Assembly: GCA_014361015.1 (NCBI GenBank)
Contig: JACIWJ010000004.1
Location: 1-52,601, forward strand
Length of the DNA: 52,601 nucleotides
Source of the DNA: Candidatus Bipolaricaulota bacterium
GTDB lineage: Bacteria > Bipolaricaulota > Bipolaricaulia > Bipolaricaulales > Bipolaricaulaceae
Direction of reading: 5' to 3'
The notes below the pieces were generated by a model, which was given only the letters and a program-made list of their open reading frames with translations, was not told where the DNA came from and ran no database searches. Position numbers and translations under genes: made by a program. Below are positions 16,456 to 24,418 of this stretch, piece after piece (within the stretch, counting starts at the first letter, position 1; every line of letters begins with the position of its first letter).

Positions 16456-16896
16456 TCAGCGACGGCGGAAGAGGACGCCCCGGAGCAGAATCGAGAGCCC
16501 CACCACGATGAGAATCGATGGCCACACCACGTCCCAGCCGACCACCTCGTGCAATCCGATACCGACAAGGACCACACCTACGACAAGCGCGCCAAGCACT
16601 GCTCGCCTGAGCGAGGGAACGAGGACGCGGACGAGAACCCCCAGGATGACCAGCACCCCCGCCCCAGCGAGGATCACAGACCACGTGCTCAGTCGAGGCA
16701 CGCCCCATCCTTCGGCAAGCCTCGTCAGGTACCCCGTGTTCGCGGCGAGGAGCACGAGCCCGGCCCAGATGAAGATGGACGCCCAGACGAACGCGCCCAC
16801 TGGATCCTGACGCCACTTCTCATCCCAACTCTTCTCTTGCTTCTCGTGCCGCTTCTCTTCCTCTTCTTCCTTCTCGCCCCGCGATCGCTCGGACAT
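16456..16896 (-). CDS. Charged-N-terminus membrane protein (LiaF/DUF5668-like)
   Basis: 146 residues. The N-terminal about 35 residues are extremely charged (RSRGEKEEEEEKRHEKQEKS). Four hydrophobic helices follow, with the repeated pattern of a first helix pair (FVWASIFIWAGLVLLAANTG) and a last pair (VWPSILIVVGLSILLRGVLF), which recalls the LiaF/DUF5668 membrane domain of envelope stress sensors. ATG at 16896 is chosen because AAGGAGG lies 5 nt upstream. A TACAAT -10 box is further upstream on the minus strand. The 16234-16455 gap before its stop holds nothing I recognise. Confidence 0.75.
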   Translation of the reverse strand: MSERSRGEKEEEEEKRHEKQEKSWDEKWRQDPVGAFVWASIFIWAGLVLLAANTGYLTRLAEGWGVPRLSTWSVILAGAGVLVILGVLVRVLVPSLRRAVLGALVVGVVLVGIGLHEVVGWDVVWPSILIVVGLSILLRGVLFRRR

Positions 16897-16981
16897 CGAT
16901 GCCTCCTTGGGCATGGTGGTCGTTCATTGTAGCCCTCGTCCCCGCAGAGAAGCCCACGGCGAGGAACGTGCTCCGGCGGGA

Positions 16982-17338
16982 TCAGCGGGAGGCCGAGCGC
17001 AGCGCTTGAAGGCGAGCGAACGCCCGGCGGTAGCCCTCGTTCTGCTTCGACCACTCGACGAGGCGCGGGCAGGGGAAGTCCGCGCACTGGGAGCAATGGG
17101 CGAGTCGCTTCTCGTCCACGCAGCAACGGAGGATCCAGCAGTCCGGAGACCAGTGCGCGTCGCGCTCGCCCCGGCACCACGTACAGCGGATCGCCTCCGG
17201 GTCCACGTCGAGGCCCCGCTTCTCCTTGAACCAGGCGATGATCGTGCGGCGCAGTGCCGGATCCGTGGCCGCGCGGCGGATGTCGCAGTCCGCGCAATCG
17301 ATCCCGCACGCTGCGACCAGCTGTTCTTCGTTGGCCAT
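16982..17338 (-). CDS. DUF3795 cysteine-rich protein
   Basis: 118 residues with about ten cysteines. The N-terminal CGIDCADCDIRRA and the central CTWCRGERDAHWSPDCWILR then HCSQCADFPCPRLVEWSKQN are the DUF3795 pattern, probably binding zinc or a small cluster. Start ATG at 17338 is preceded by AAGGAGGG. Function of the family is unknown. It is divergent from the MFS gene at 17445. Confidence 0.85.
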   Translation of the reverse strand: MANEEQLVAACGIDCADCDIRRAATDPALRRTIIAWFKEKRGLDVDPEAIRCTWCRGERDAHWSPDCWILRCCVDEKRLAHCSQCADFPCPRLVEWSKQNEGYRRAFARLQALRSASR

Positions 17339-17444
17339 GTTCCCTCCTTGGGCTGAGGCCCCCGCGGTGGCCGCAACCGCCCGTCGGGATGGACCGCGGG
17401 ATACAATGCACCCTCGCTCCCAACGATACACGACCGAGGTGAAC

Positions 17445-18671
17445 ATGCAAAGACGCTTCCCGGGCCTGAGGACCTTGCCACAGAACATCTGGGCCGTCAG
17501 CGCGACGAGCTTCCTCATGGACATCTCGAGCGAGATGGTGTTGAACCTCCTGCCTCTCTTTCTGGCGAACGTGCTCGGCGTGGGCACGGCCCTGATCGGC
17601 GTGATCGAGGGGATCGCCGAATCCACCGCTTCGCTGCTCAAGGTGTTCTCCGGCTGGATCTCGGACCGGTTGGGAAGGCGCAAGTGGCTCGCCGTGGGGG
17701 GCTACGCCCTGTCGGCAGCGGCCAAACCTTTCTTGTGCATCGCTTCGACCTGGTGGGCCGTGGCCGGCGTGCGGTGGGCGGATCGGGTGGGGAAGGGGAT
17801 CCGCACCGCGCCCCGTGACGCCCTGGTTGCGGATTCCATCGACGAAGGACGGCGAGGACTGGCATTCGGGTTGCACCGGGCGGCGGACACCGGGGGAGCG
17901 ATGCTGGGGATCCTGGGGGCGCTCGTCGCGGTGTGGCTGACCCAGGGCGGAGCAGGGGAGCTCGCTGCGGCAACGTTCCGCACGATCGTCCTCGTGAGCC
18001 TGGTGCCCGCGGTGCTGGCCGTGGTGGTCCTTGCCCTCGGGGCGCGCGAGGTGCGAGGCGGCGGCGAACGCCCTCAGATCAGGTTCCAGGCCCTAGGGCG
18101 CCCGTTCCTCGCGTTCCTGGGGATCGTGGGGCTGTTCGAGCTCGGCAATTCCGCCGACGCATTCCTCGTCCTCCGCGCGCAGACGCTGGGCACCAACGTG
18201 CTCGGGATCCTCGGGATGCTCGCCGTGTTCAACCTCGTTTATACCCTGGTCTCCACCCCGGCCGGTGCCCTGTCCGATCGGATCCCGCGCCGAACGGTGA
18301 TCGTCGCCGGGTGGGGGGTCTACGCTGGGATCTACCTTGGCCTCGGCCTCGCCGGCGCGGTGTGGAACATGTGGGTGCTGTACATCGCCTACGGTGCGTA
18401 CTACGGGATCGCGTTCGGAACAGCGAAAGCGCTCGTGGCGGACCTCGTGCCGGCCGAGCTCCGCGGCACGGCGTACGGCACCTACAGCATGGTGGTGGGG
18501 GCGATGGACCTCCCCGCGTCGGCGATCGCGGGTGTGCTGTGGCAAGCGGTGAGCCCGGGGGCCCCGTTCTTCTTCGGGGCGGCAGCGGCCCTCCTCGCCG
18601 CAGGCGCGCTCTGGGTTTGGGGACGGCGCATGAGCGGCACGAACTACCCCGTCGTCACGCGCCCCCTGTAA
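17445..18671 (+). CDS. MFS transporter
   Basis: 408 residues, 12 hydrophobic helices. The loop motif GWISDRLGRRKWLAVGGYAL between TM2 and TM3 is the MFS signature, repeated in the second half as GALSDRIPRRTVIVAGWGVY. The stretch VRWADRVGKGIRTAPRDALV is shared by a subgroup of bacterial MFS exporters. Substrate unknown. ATG at 17445 has GAGGTG 5 nt upstream; a GTG at 17439 is an alternative that would sit 6 nt after a TACACG box. The last 28 bp overlap the end of a convergent minus-strand gene. Confidence 0.88.
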   Translation: MQRRFPGLRTLPQNIWAVSATSFLMDISSEMVLNLLPLFLANVLGVGTALIGVIEGIAESTASLLKVFSGWISDRLGRRKWLAVGGYALSAAAKPFLCIASTWWAVAGVRWADRVGKGIRTAPRDALVADSIDEGRRGLAFGLHRAADTGGAMLGILGALVAVWLTQGGAGELAAATFRTIVLVSLVPAVLAVVVLALGAREVRGGGERPQIRFQALGRPFLAFLGIVGLFELGNSADAFLVLRAQTLGTNVLGILGMLAVFNLVYTLVSTPAGALSDRIPRRTVIVAGWGVYAGIYLGLGLAGAVWNMWVLYIAYGAYYGIAFGTAKALVADLVPAELRGTAYGTYSMVVGAMDLPASAIAGVLWQAVSPGAPFFFGAAAALLAAGALWVWGRRMSGTNYPVVTRPL

Positions 18672-18904
18672 CGCCCCGCCGCGATCGGAGGGCCAACCGC
18701 GCTCGAGGAGGTGGGAAGCAGGGAGAGGAGCTCCCGTGCCACCTCGCGGACGAGTTCCGGAGGCTCGGGGGAAAGCAGAGCGGAGTACAGGCGACGGATG
18801 CAGTCCACGCTCGACGCGTCCCGCGTGGGCAGCGCTTCGATCTCGTCGTGGATGGCGCGGGCGATCGCCTTCGCTGGCGCGATCGTCTTCTGCGGCCGGT
18901 TCAT
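18644..18904 (-). CDS. Small protein coupled to the GNAT gene
   Basis: 86 residues, unrecognised. Start ATG at 18904 overlaps the stop codon of the acetyltransferase gene (ATGA), a strong sign of translational coupling. The core (EALPTRDASSVDCIRRLYSA, then PPELVREVARELLSLL) looks alpha-helical and resembles the start of HEAT-repeat proteins such as DNA alkylation repair enzymes, but is too short to be one. The last 28 bp overlap the convergent MFS gene. It could be a truncated relic or a real short partner. Confidence 0.5.
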   Translation of the reverse strand: MNRPQKTIAPAKAIARAIHDEIEALPTRDASSVDCIRRLYSALLSPEPPELVREVARELLSLLPTSSSAVGPPIAAGRYRGRVTTG

Positions 18905-19716
18905 CTCCGTCCACTGTCTGGAGGAGGCCCGTCCGGCAGCTTTCGCACGTGGCGGGCGATGAGGGCACGGAGCTTGTCTTCGGACGGAGGCGGACCCGTC
19001 CGCACCTCTTTTCCGTCCACGAACAGGCCGTCGGCGATCCCCCATTCCTCGAACGTCGCCCGGTCCGAGGTGTCGATCATCTGAAAGGCCACCCGGTCGC
19101 CGAACCCCGTTGCGGCGCGGCGGGCCCGCTCGGCGACGAGGTTCATCGCCTGGCACCACCCGTTCACGAACGCCACCACGGACACCATGCCCGGCATGCG
19201 CTCGGGACGCTTTTTCGCCCGGATCCACCGCGGGGGAACGGCATCCGGGGTGAACGGCTTCCAGACGAGGACCTGGATGCCCATCCGATCGGCCTTGCGG
19301 TACCCGTGCTTCCGGAACCACGCGGCGCGCATCCAGAACGGAAGCGCGACTCCCCACGCCGCGATCCCCTTTGCCCCGCGGGCCCGGGCGTCCTCCTCGG
19401 CGGCACGGAGGAGGGCCTGGCCCATCCCCTTCCCCTGGAAGTTCCCCCGCCCCTCCGCGTGCCCGTGGACCCAGATGCAGAGGATCATGTAGAGCTTGTC
19501 TCCCTCAGCGAAGGTGTGCTCGATCGGGAGGTACTGGATCATCCCGCCGGCCACGCCCCCGTCGTCGAGCGCCACCTTCACCCGCAGGCCCTGGTCCTTC
19601 ATCCTCTCGTACCAGCGGCGCTTGTGATCGCCGGCCGAGGCCATCTCCGAGGACCAGTCCTCGAGGCACACCAGGTACAGGGGCTCCAGATCTGGGTTCA
19701 AGTCCACGATCATCAT
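18901..19716 (-). CDS. GNAT N-acetyltransferase with thioredoxin/YoaP-like C-terminal domain
   Basis: 271 residues. The N-terminal half is a GNAT fold with the acetyl-CoA binding region GNFQGKGMGQALLRAAEEDA (about 90-109), after a helix-strand start (MMIVDLNPDLEPLYLVCLED). The C-terminal part (VVAFVNGWCQAMNLVAERAR, and later GLFVDGKEVRTGPPPSEDKL) resembles the YoaP-type domain sometimes attached to acetyltransferases. Start ATG at 19716 has GAGGAGGGAG upstream and overlaps the stop of the truncated peptidase. The acetyl acceptor is unknown. Confidence 0.75.
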   Translation of the reverse strand: MMIVDLNPDLEPLYLVCLEDWSSEMASAGDHKRRWYERMKDQGLRVKVALDDGGVAGGMIQYLPIEHTFAEGDKLYMILCIWVHGHAEGRGNFQGKGMGQALLRAAEEDARARGAKGIAAWGVALPFWMRAAWFRKHGYRKADRMGIQVLVWKPFTPDAVPPRWIRAKKRPERMPGMVSVVAFVNGWCQAMNLVAERARRAATGFGDRVAFQMIDTSDRATFEEWGIADGLFVDGKEVRTGPPPSEDKLRALIARHVRKLPDGPPPDSGRR

Positions 19717-20025
19717 GCTCCCTCCTCGATGAGCCGGACGAAGAACGCCCCGCACCGAGCGAGAGATTCGACCGAGATCCGCTCGCCGGTCCCGTGGATC
19801 CGTCCCATGTCCTCGCGGGTCATCACGATCGGGACGAACCGGAAGGTGCTCCGCGCGATCGGGGCGTAGTACCGGGAGTCCTTGGCCCCGACGACGAGGT
19901 TCGGGGCGACGACCGCCCGCGGGAAGAGCTCCCGGACCACGCGGGAGAGGGCCCGGTACGCCTCGGTGTCCGTCGAACTCACCGGGGACGGGTTCCACCC
20001 GCGGACACGGGCTCGACGCGAACGC
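19713..20025 (-). pseudogene. M20-family peptidase, C-terminal fragment
   Basis: Only the C-terminal about 100 residues of an M20/PM20D1-like carboxypeptidase remain: SPVSSTDTEAYRALSRVVRE, then VVAPNLVVGAKDSRYYAPIA and HGTGERISVESLARCGAFFV, the last containing the conserved late metal-site His region. Upstream the sequence changes abruptly into a P-type ATPase fragment in another frame, so the catalytic N-terminus is absent. It keeps an operon-like overlap (ATGA) with the GNAT gene, suggesting that the original peptidase-GNAT operon was cut by a deletion or by an assembly join. Confidence 0.7.
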
Positions 20026-20518
20026 CGGGGCCCACGACCCGCCGTACGCGGGCGTCCGCCGCCACGCGGTCCCCGGTCTCCAGGAGTAGGATGTCGCCGG
20101 GAACGACCTCGCTGGCGTCCACTTCCACCGCTTGGCCATCGCGCCGGACCCGCGCGTGGGGGGAGGCCATGCGGTGGAGGGCCTCGAGGGCCTTGTCCGC
20201 CCTCCACTCCTGCACCGCGCCCAGAATCGTGTTCAGGACGACCACGCCTCCGATGACGATCGCGCCCACGGCGTGCCCCGCGACCACCGACACCACGGCC
20301 GCGCCCATCAGGAGGTAGATGAGGGGGTGGTGGAGCTGGTGGGCGAGGACCTGGAGGGGAGTCGTCGCCTTCTCCGCCTCAAGGGCGTTGCGGCCGGACC
20401 GCTCCAGCCGGCGGGGAATGTCGGAGGACGCGAGGCCCTCGTGACGGGACGACAGCCGCTTCAGCAACTCGTCCTCGGGCAACGCGTGCCACGCCGGGTG
20501 TGTCTCGTTGTTCTCCAT
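20010..20518 (-). pseudogene. Cation P-type ATPase, N-terminal fragment
   Basis: About 165 residues of a P2-type (Ca2+/Na+-like) transport ATPase. Visible parts are the cation-ATPase N-terminal domain (HPAWHALPEDELLKRLSSRH, GLASSDIPRRLERSGRNALE), the first two membrane helices (PLIYLLMGAAVVSVVAGHAV) and the start of the actuator domain (EVVPGDILLLETGDRVAADA). It stops before TGES, the phosphorylation site DKTGT and the remaining helices. The reading frame ends at 19979 after about 15 unrelated residues. ATG at 20518 lies 8 nt after a TACAGA box. Non-functional as a pump. Confidence 0.72.
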
Positions 20519-20644
20519 GCTGGACCTCTGTACTGATCAGCATAACCGGATGGTGGGTTCCGGACCAGGGCGGTGCTTGCCCTCGTGGGCAATGGGTGCC
20601 ACCCCAGCATCGGTAGTCCGGGACCGAGCACCAAGAAGGCGAGG

Positions 20645-20673
20645 TTGGCGCGGGGAGGCGGGGGCGATACCAT
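20645..20673 (+). promoter_or_regulatory. Promoter of tRNA-Pro
   Basis: TTGGCG (20645-20650), 17 nt spacer, TACCAT (20668-20673). The tRNA acceptor stem begins 9 nt further on. Confidence 0.65.
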
Positions 20674-20682
20674 CCCTGATGG

Positions 20683-20759
20683 CGGAGCGTAGCGCAGCCT
20701 GGTAGCGCACTGGCATGGGGGGCCAGGGGTCAGCGGTTCAAATCCGCTCGCTCCGACCA
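20683..20759 (+). tRNA. tRNA-Pro (anticodon GGG)
   Basis: Complete cloverleaf. The acceptor stem CGGAGCG (20683-20689) pairs with CGCTCCG (20749-20755). The D stem GCGC/GCGC encloses AGCCTGGTA. The anticodon stem CTGGC/GCCAG (20710-20714, 20722-20726) has the loop ATGGGGG with anticodon GGG at 20717-20719. The T arm is AGCGG TTCAAAT CCGCT. The discriminator base A is followed by an encoded CCA (20757-20759). GGG reads the CCC and CCU proline codons, fitting a GC-rich genome. Confidence 0.95.
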
Positions 20760-20837
20760 CCGTTGGCGGCCGCAGAGCCCGACGTCAGGGCACCGCGGTC
20801 GGGCGCTACAACTTGGGCGCGACGCGTCGAGCAGCGG

Positions 20838-21968
20838 ATGATCCGGGTTGGGTTCCTGATGTCGGACACTGGCGGCGGCCACCGCGCCGCCGGCCGGGCG
20901 ATCGAGGCCGCGCTCCACCATCGCTATCCAGACACGTTCGAGTGCGAGTACTTCGACGTGTTCCGGAGGTGCGGACTGCCTCCCCTCAACCGGGCTCCGG
21001 AGATCTACCCGTGGTGGGTACGCCACCATCAACCCTCGTACGACCTGTTCGTGTCCGCGGTCGACCGCGCCATGGCCTCGCGGGCCGGACGGGGGGGGCT
21101 CGCCCACATCATCGGCCGAAAGGGGCCGTTGGCCAGGGCCTACGCCACCTGGTCGGTGGCGGTGATCCTCCACGCCGGGTTCAGCGGGCTGGCGGTGGCG
21201 GCCCGCCGGGCGTCGGGCGGCTCGATCCCCTTGGTGACGGTGATCACCGACATGGCGTCCCCGCACAGCGGGTGGTTCCACCCCGAGGTGGACCGGTGCC
21301 TTGTTCCCACCGAGAGCGCGATCGCGAAGGGGCTCAAGCTAGGACTCGCGCCCACGAAGCTGCGGCTGGTGGGGCATCCGGCCCACCCGAAGTTCGCCCT
21401 CCTCGCGAAGACGCGGGCCGAGGCCCGACAAGAACTGGGCTGGGACCCTGAGCTCCCCACCGCCCTCGTGGTGAGCGGAGCCGAGGGGATGGGGGCGATG
21501 GAGCGACTCTCCCGATCCCTCGATGGAGTGGGGGCGCAGCTCGCGATCGTCGCCGGAAAGAACGAACCCCTCGCCACGCGGCTGCGAGCGGTCCCGTGGC
21601 AAGGTCCAACTCACATCTATGGGTTCGTGACGAACATGGAGACCCTCATGCGGGGCGCGGACGTGCTGGTGGGGAAGCCGGGGCCAGGGGTGATCGCCGA
21701 GGCCGCGATCATGGGCCTGCCCATGATCCTCACGGGCGGGATGGTGAACGAGCTCGCCAACGCCCAGTACGTGACCGAGGCTGGGGCCGGTGCGTACGCA
21801 AGGACGCCCGACGAGGCGCGGGCCGTCCTCGCCACCTGGGTCGCCTTCCCCGCCGAGCTCGCCCGGTGCAGAGAGAACACGAAGAAGATCGCGTACCCCA
21901 ACGCCGCCTTCGACGTTGCGGACGAGATCGCCGCTCTTGCCCGGGCGCGGACGGTGGCGTCCTCCTGA
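20838..21968 (+). CDS. GT28-family glycosyltransferase (MGDG synthase/UgtP-like)
   Basis: 376 residues. The N-terminus GFLMSDTGGGHRAAGRAIEA is the acceptor-binding glycine motif of diacylglycerol glycosyltransferases and MurG relatives. HYP-type features (VVTDMASPHSGWFHPEVDRC) are followed by VGHPAHPKF, and the C-terminal donor site is VLVGKPGPGVIAEAAIMGLP. It probably transfers a sugar from a UDP-sugar to a membrane lipid. ATG at 20838 is chosen as the first in-frame start outside the tRNA and at the beginning of the conserved domain; no clear ribosome binding site. It ends 5 nt before the DUF454 gene. Confidence 0.85.
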   Translation: MIRVGFLMSDTGGGHRAAGRAIEAALHHRYPDTFECEYFDVFRRCGLPPLNRAPEIYPWWVRHHQPSYDLFVSAVDRAMASRAGRGGLAHIIGRKGPLARAYATWSVAVILHAGFSGLAVAARRASGGSIPLVTVITDMASPHSGWFHPEVDRCLVPTESAIAKGLKLGLAPTKLRLVGHPAHPKFALLAKTRAEARQELGWDPELPTALVVSGAEGMGAMERLSRSLDGVGAQLAIVAGKNEPLATRLRAVPWQGPTHIYGFVTNMETLMRGADVLVGKPGPGVIAEAAIMGLPMILTGGMVNELANAQYVTEAGAGAYARTPDEARAVLATWVAFPAELARCRENTKKIAYPNAAFDVADEIAALARARTVASS

Positions 21969-21973
21969 GCCGC

Positions 21974-22354
21974 GTGGCTTCGGCACGGGTACGGCGGCGC
22001 CTCCTCGCCTCCTGTGGACTCCTCTGCGCAGGTCTGGCGATCCTTGCCTGGATCCTGCCCGTCCTGCCGGCGACGCCGTTCCTTCTTCTGGCCGCGTGGT
22101 GCTTCGCCCGCAGCTCGCCGCGGCTCCATGCGTGGCTCCTCGGAAACCGCCTGTTCGGGCGGTACATCCGCGACTACGAGGCAGGGCGGGGGCTTCCCTG
22201 GACGTGGAAGGCCGCTACTCTGGCCTTCATCTGGGGTTCGGTGGCATTCTCCGCAACGTTTTTCGCCCGCACGACGTGGCTGCGCGTGCTCCTCGGGGCG
22301 ATTGCCTTGGGCGTGTCGTGGCACATCCTCCGCCTCCCCACCCGCCGGAAGTAG
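21974..22354 (+). CDS. DUF454 (YbaN-like) inner membrane protein
   Basis: 126 residues. The family pattern is clear: GLAILAWILPVLPATPFLLL, then AAWCFARSSPRLHAWLLGNR and LFGRYIRDYEAGRGLPWTWK, with hydrophobic helices at each end. GTG at 21974 is the likely start, close behind the glycosyltransferase stop, so both are probably on one mRNA. The role of DUF454 is not established. Confidence 0.85.
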   Translation: MASARVRRRLLASCGLLCAGLAILAWILPVLPATPFLLLAAWCFARSSPRLHAWLLGNRLFGRYIRDYEAGRGLPWTWKAATLAFIWGSVAFSATFFARTTWLRVLLGAIALGVSWHILRLPTRRK

Positions 22355-22403
22355 CCGTCGCCGAGGGGGCTCACAGCCGGCACGGAGGGTCCTCCGCTGG
22401 GTT

Positions 22404-23387
22404 CTAGTACCGGATCGGACTGATCCGGTTCAGCTTCTCCAGGCGGTGGATTGCCCGCACCTGGCGCACGGTGCCGGAGAGGCCGCGCACGACGAGGCTG
22501 TCCGTGGTCGCCCCGCCGCCGGCGTACTTCACCCCGCGCAGGAGCTCCCCATCCGTAATCCCGGTGGCGGCGAAGCACACGTCGTCCGAGGCCACGAGGT
22601 CGTCCATGGTCAGGGTCTTGTCGAAGTCGTAGCCCTGGTCCCGGCCCCGGCGAAGCTCCGCCTCGTCCCGAGCCACCAGCCGCCCCTGGATCTCCCCCCC
22701 CATCGCCCGCAGAGCGCACGCCGCCAGGACGCCCTCCGGCGTCCCCCCGATCCCGAGGAGGACGTCGATCCCCGACTCCGGCCACGCCGTCATGAGCGCC
22801 GCCGCCACGTCGCCGTCGGGGATGAGCCGGATCCGCGCCCGGCACCGACGGACCTCGGCGATGAGCGCCTCGTGGCGAGGACGGTCGAGGATGATCACCG
22901 TGAGGTCCTCGATCCGATCCCCCTTCGCCCGGGCGATCGCGGCGAGGTTCGCCGCCAGCGGCGCCGTGATGTCCACCTTGCCCTTCGCCGCCGGCCCGAC
23001 GGCGATCTTGTCCATGTACACGAACGGCCCTGGGTCGAACATCGTCCCCCGCGGGGCGATCGCCACCGTGGAGATCGCGTTCAGGTTGCCGGTGGCGAGG
23101 GGACGCGTTCCGTCGATTGGGTCCACCGCGATGTCCACATGGGGTGGCCCCCCTGCTCCGACCCGTTCCCCGTTGTAGAGCATCGGGGCGCAGTCCTTCT
23201 CCCCCTCCCCGATCACGACGATCCCTTCCATCTCGACGCTGGCGAGCATGTACCGCATCGCCTCGACCGCCGCCCGGTCAGCAGCGGCCTTATCCCCGCG
23301 GCCCATGAACCGCCCCGCGGCCAGAGCGGCAGCCTCGGTCACCCGAACGAGCTCGAGGGCAAGGTTCCTCGTCGGCGGTGTCGTCAT
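22404..23387 (-). CDS. glpX: Class II fructose-1,6-bisphosphatase
   Basis: 327 residues. It hydrolyses fructose-1,6-bisphosphate in gluconeogenesis. The GlpX metal and phosphate sites are intact: VIGEGEKDCAPMLYNGERVG (about 59-78), DIAVDPIDGTRPLATGNLNA (about 86-105), and DVLLGIGGTPEGVLAACALR. ATG at 23387 is preceded by a GGGAGAG ribosome binding site and a good promoter at 23408-23436. It ends at ISPIRY. Downstream to 22355 there is only a short gap. Confidence 0.94.
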   Translation of the reverse strand: MTTPPTRNLALELVRVTEAAALAAGRFMGRGDKAAADRAAVEAMRYMLASVEMEGIVVIGEGEKDCAPMLYNGERVGAGGPPHVDIAVDPIDGTRPLATGNLNAISTVAIAPRGTMFDPGPFVYMDKIAVGPAAKGKVDITAPLAANLAAIARAKGDRIEDLTVIILDRPRHEALIAEVRRCRARIRLIPDGDVAAALMTAWPESGIDVLLGIGGTPEGVLAACALRAMGGEIQGRLVARDEAELRRGRDQGYDFDKTLTMDDLVASDDVCFAATGITDGELLRGVKYAGGGATTDSLVVRGLSGTVRQVRAIHRLEKLNRISPIRY

Positions 23388-23407
23388 CCCACTCTCCCCT
23401 CGGGGAC

Positions 23408-23436
23408 ACTGTACCCACCGCGCCCCGTCCGGCCAA
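23408..23436 (-). promoter_or_regulatory. Promoter of glpX
   Basis: On the minus strand: TTGGCC (23431-23436), 17 nt spacer, TACAGT (23408-23413), about 20 nt before the glpX start. Confidence 0.6.
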
Positions 23437-23463
23437 CCCGGGCCTCGTGCCCGCGAAGCTGGA

Positions 23464-24342
23464 TCAGCGTGCGTCCCAGATCGCGATCGCGAGGTCGTCC
23501 ACCCCCGAAACGGGGAATTCGACGCGGGTGGCTGGAGGCCAACGCACAACGCTCTGGGGGTCACCGTGTAAGCGGAGGAGAGGTCGGAATCGGACATCGC
23601 CCCCCTCGTCCCTCTTCCACATCCCAGCGGCGGACAACGGCACGAGCGCCACCCCAGGTTCGCCAGGAGGCGGATCGGGGAGCTCCTCGATCCAGAACAG
23701 GGCCACGGGCGCCACTGCCGGGTCGCTCATGTCGACGAGCTGGAAGTCGTACCCCCAGCCGGGATTGACGACGAGGTGCCTGCGCTCCCCCGACATGTCG
23801 TAGCCGACCACGACCGCGTAGTGGTTGGGGAAGATCCCGCCCCGCCCTGCCCAGTCGAACAGGACCACGTGGGTCACCCCCCGCTGGATCAGCTCGACCG
23901 ACTTCGCGAACACCACGGCCAGGCTCCCGTCCGCGGTCCGGAGGGCGACCCCGCGCGGACACCTCCGTTCGATGTACGCCCGCAGCCCAGCGGTGAACGC
24001 CCAGGGCCACGTGAGACCTTGCCGCTCCCCTCCCCAGACGACGGTCATCGTACCCATGAGCACGTACAGCTCCGCGATCGCCGCCGCGGGGCCGTCAGCC
24101 AGAAAGCGGTACCCGTAGCGGCAGTCGTAGTAGGCAAGGAGGATCCGTGCTGCCTCGGGCCCACAGCCGGCCGGGATGGGCGTGCCGTCCTCGGCAAGGA
24201 GCCACGTCGGACCGAGGGGCGGAGCTCCGACGAGGATCATCCGTTCTGGCACCTGAGCGAAGGCCGCTCCCCCCACCGGGAGGTGGACCGTCACCGCAAC
24301 GAGGGTGGCAGAGCCCAACGCGAGGAGTGTCCTTGGATTCAT
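23464..24342 (-). CDS. Exported C39-like cysteine peptidase
   Basis: 292 residues with a signal peptide (SATLVAVTVHLPVGGAAFA, about 11-29). The likely catalytic Cys60 lies in IPAGCGPEAARILLAYYD, matching the C39-like CGP motif. The His site is in GIFPNHYAVVVGYDMSGERR, and a following NPGWGYDFQLVDMSD gives the Asn/Asp position. It probably cleaves peptides outside the membrane. ATG at 24342 has CAGGAG upstream. The C-terminal about 60 residues are unrecognised. Confidence 0.78.
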   Translation of the reverse strand: MNPRTLLALGSATLVAVTVHLPVGGAAFAQVPERMILVGAPPLGPTWLLAEDGTPIPAGCGPEAARILLAYYDCRYGYRFLADGPAAAIAELYVLMGTMTVVWGGERQGLTWPWAFTAGLRAYIERRCPRGVALRTADGSLAVVFAKSVELIQRGVTHVVLFDWAGRGGIFPNHYAVVVGYDMSGERRHLVVNPGWGYDFQLVDMSDPAVAPVALFWIEELPDPPPGEPGVALVPLSAAGMWKRDEGGDVRFRPLLRLHGDPQSVVRWPPATRVEFPVSGVDDLAIAIWDAR

Positions 24343-24418
24343 CCATCCGCTCCTGTCCTGGCCCGCCAGCAGTGCTGGCCGCACAGAGAGACGATCGAGT
24401 CTGGATCGTCCATAGGGA

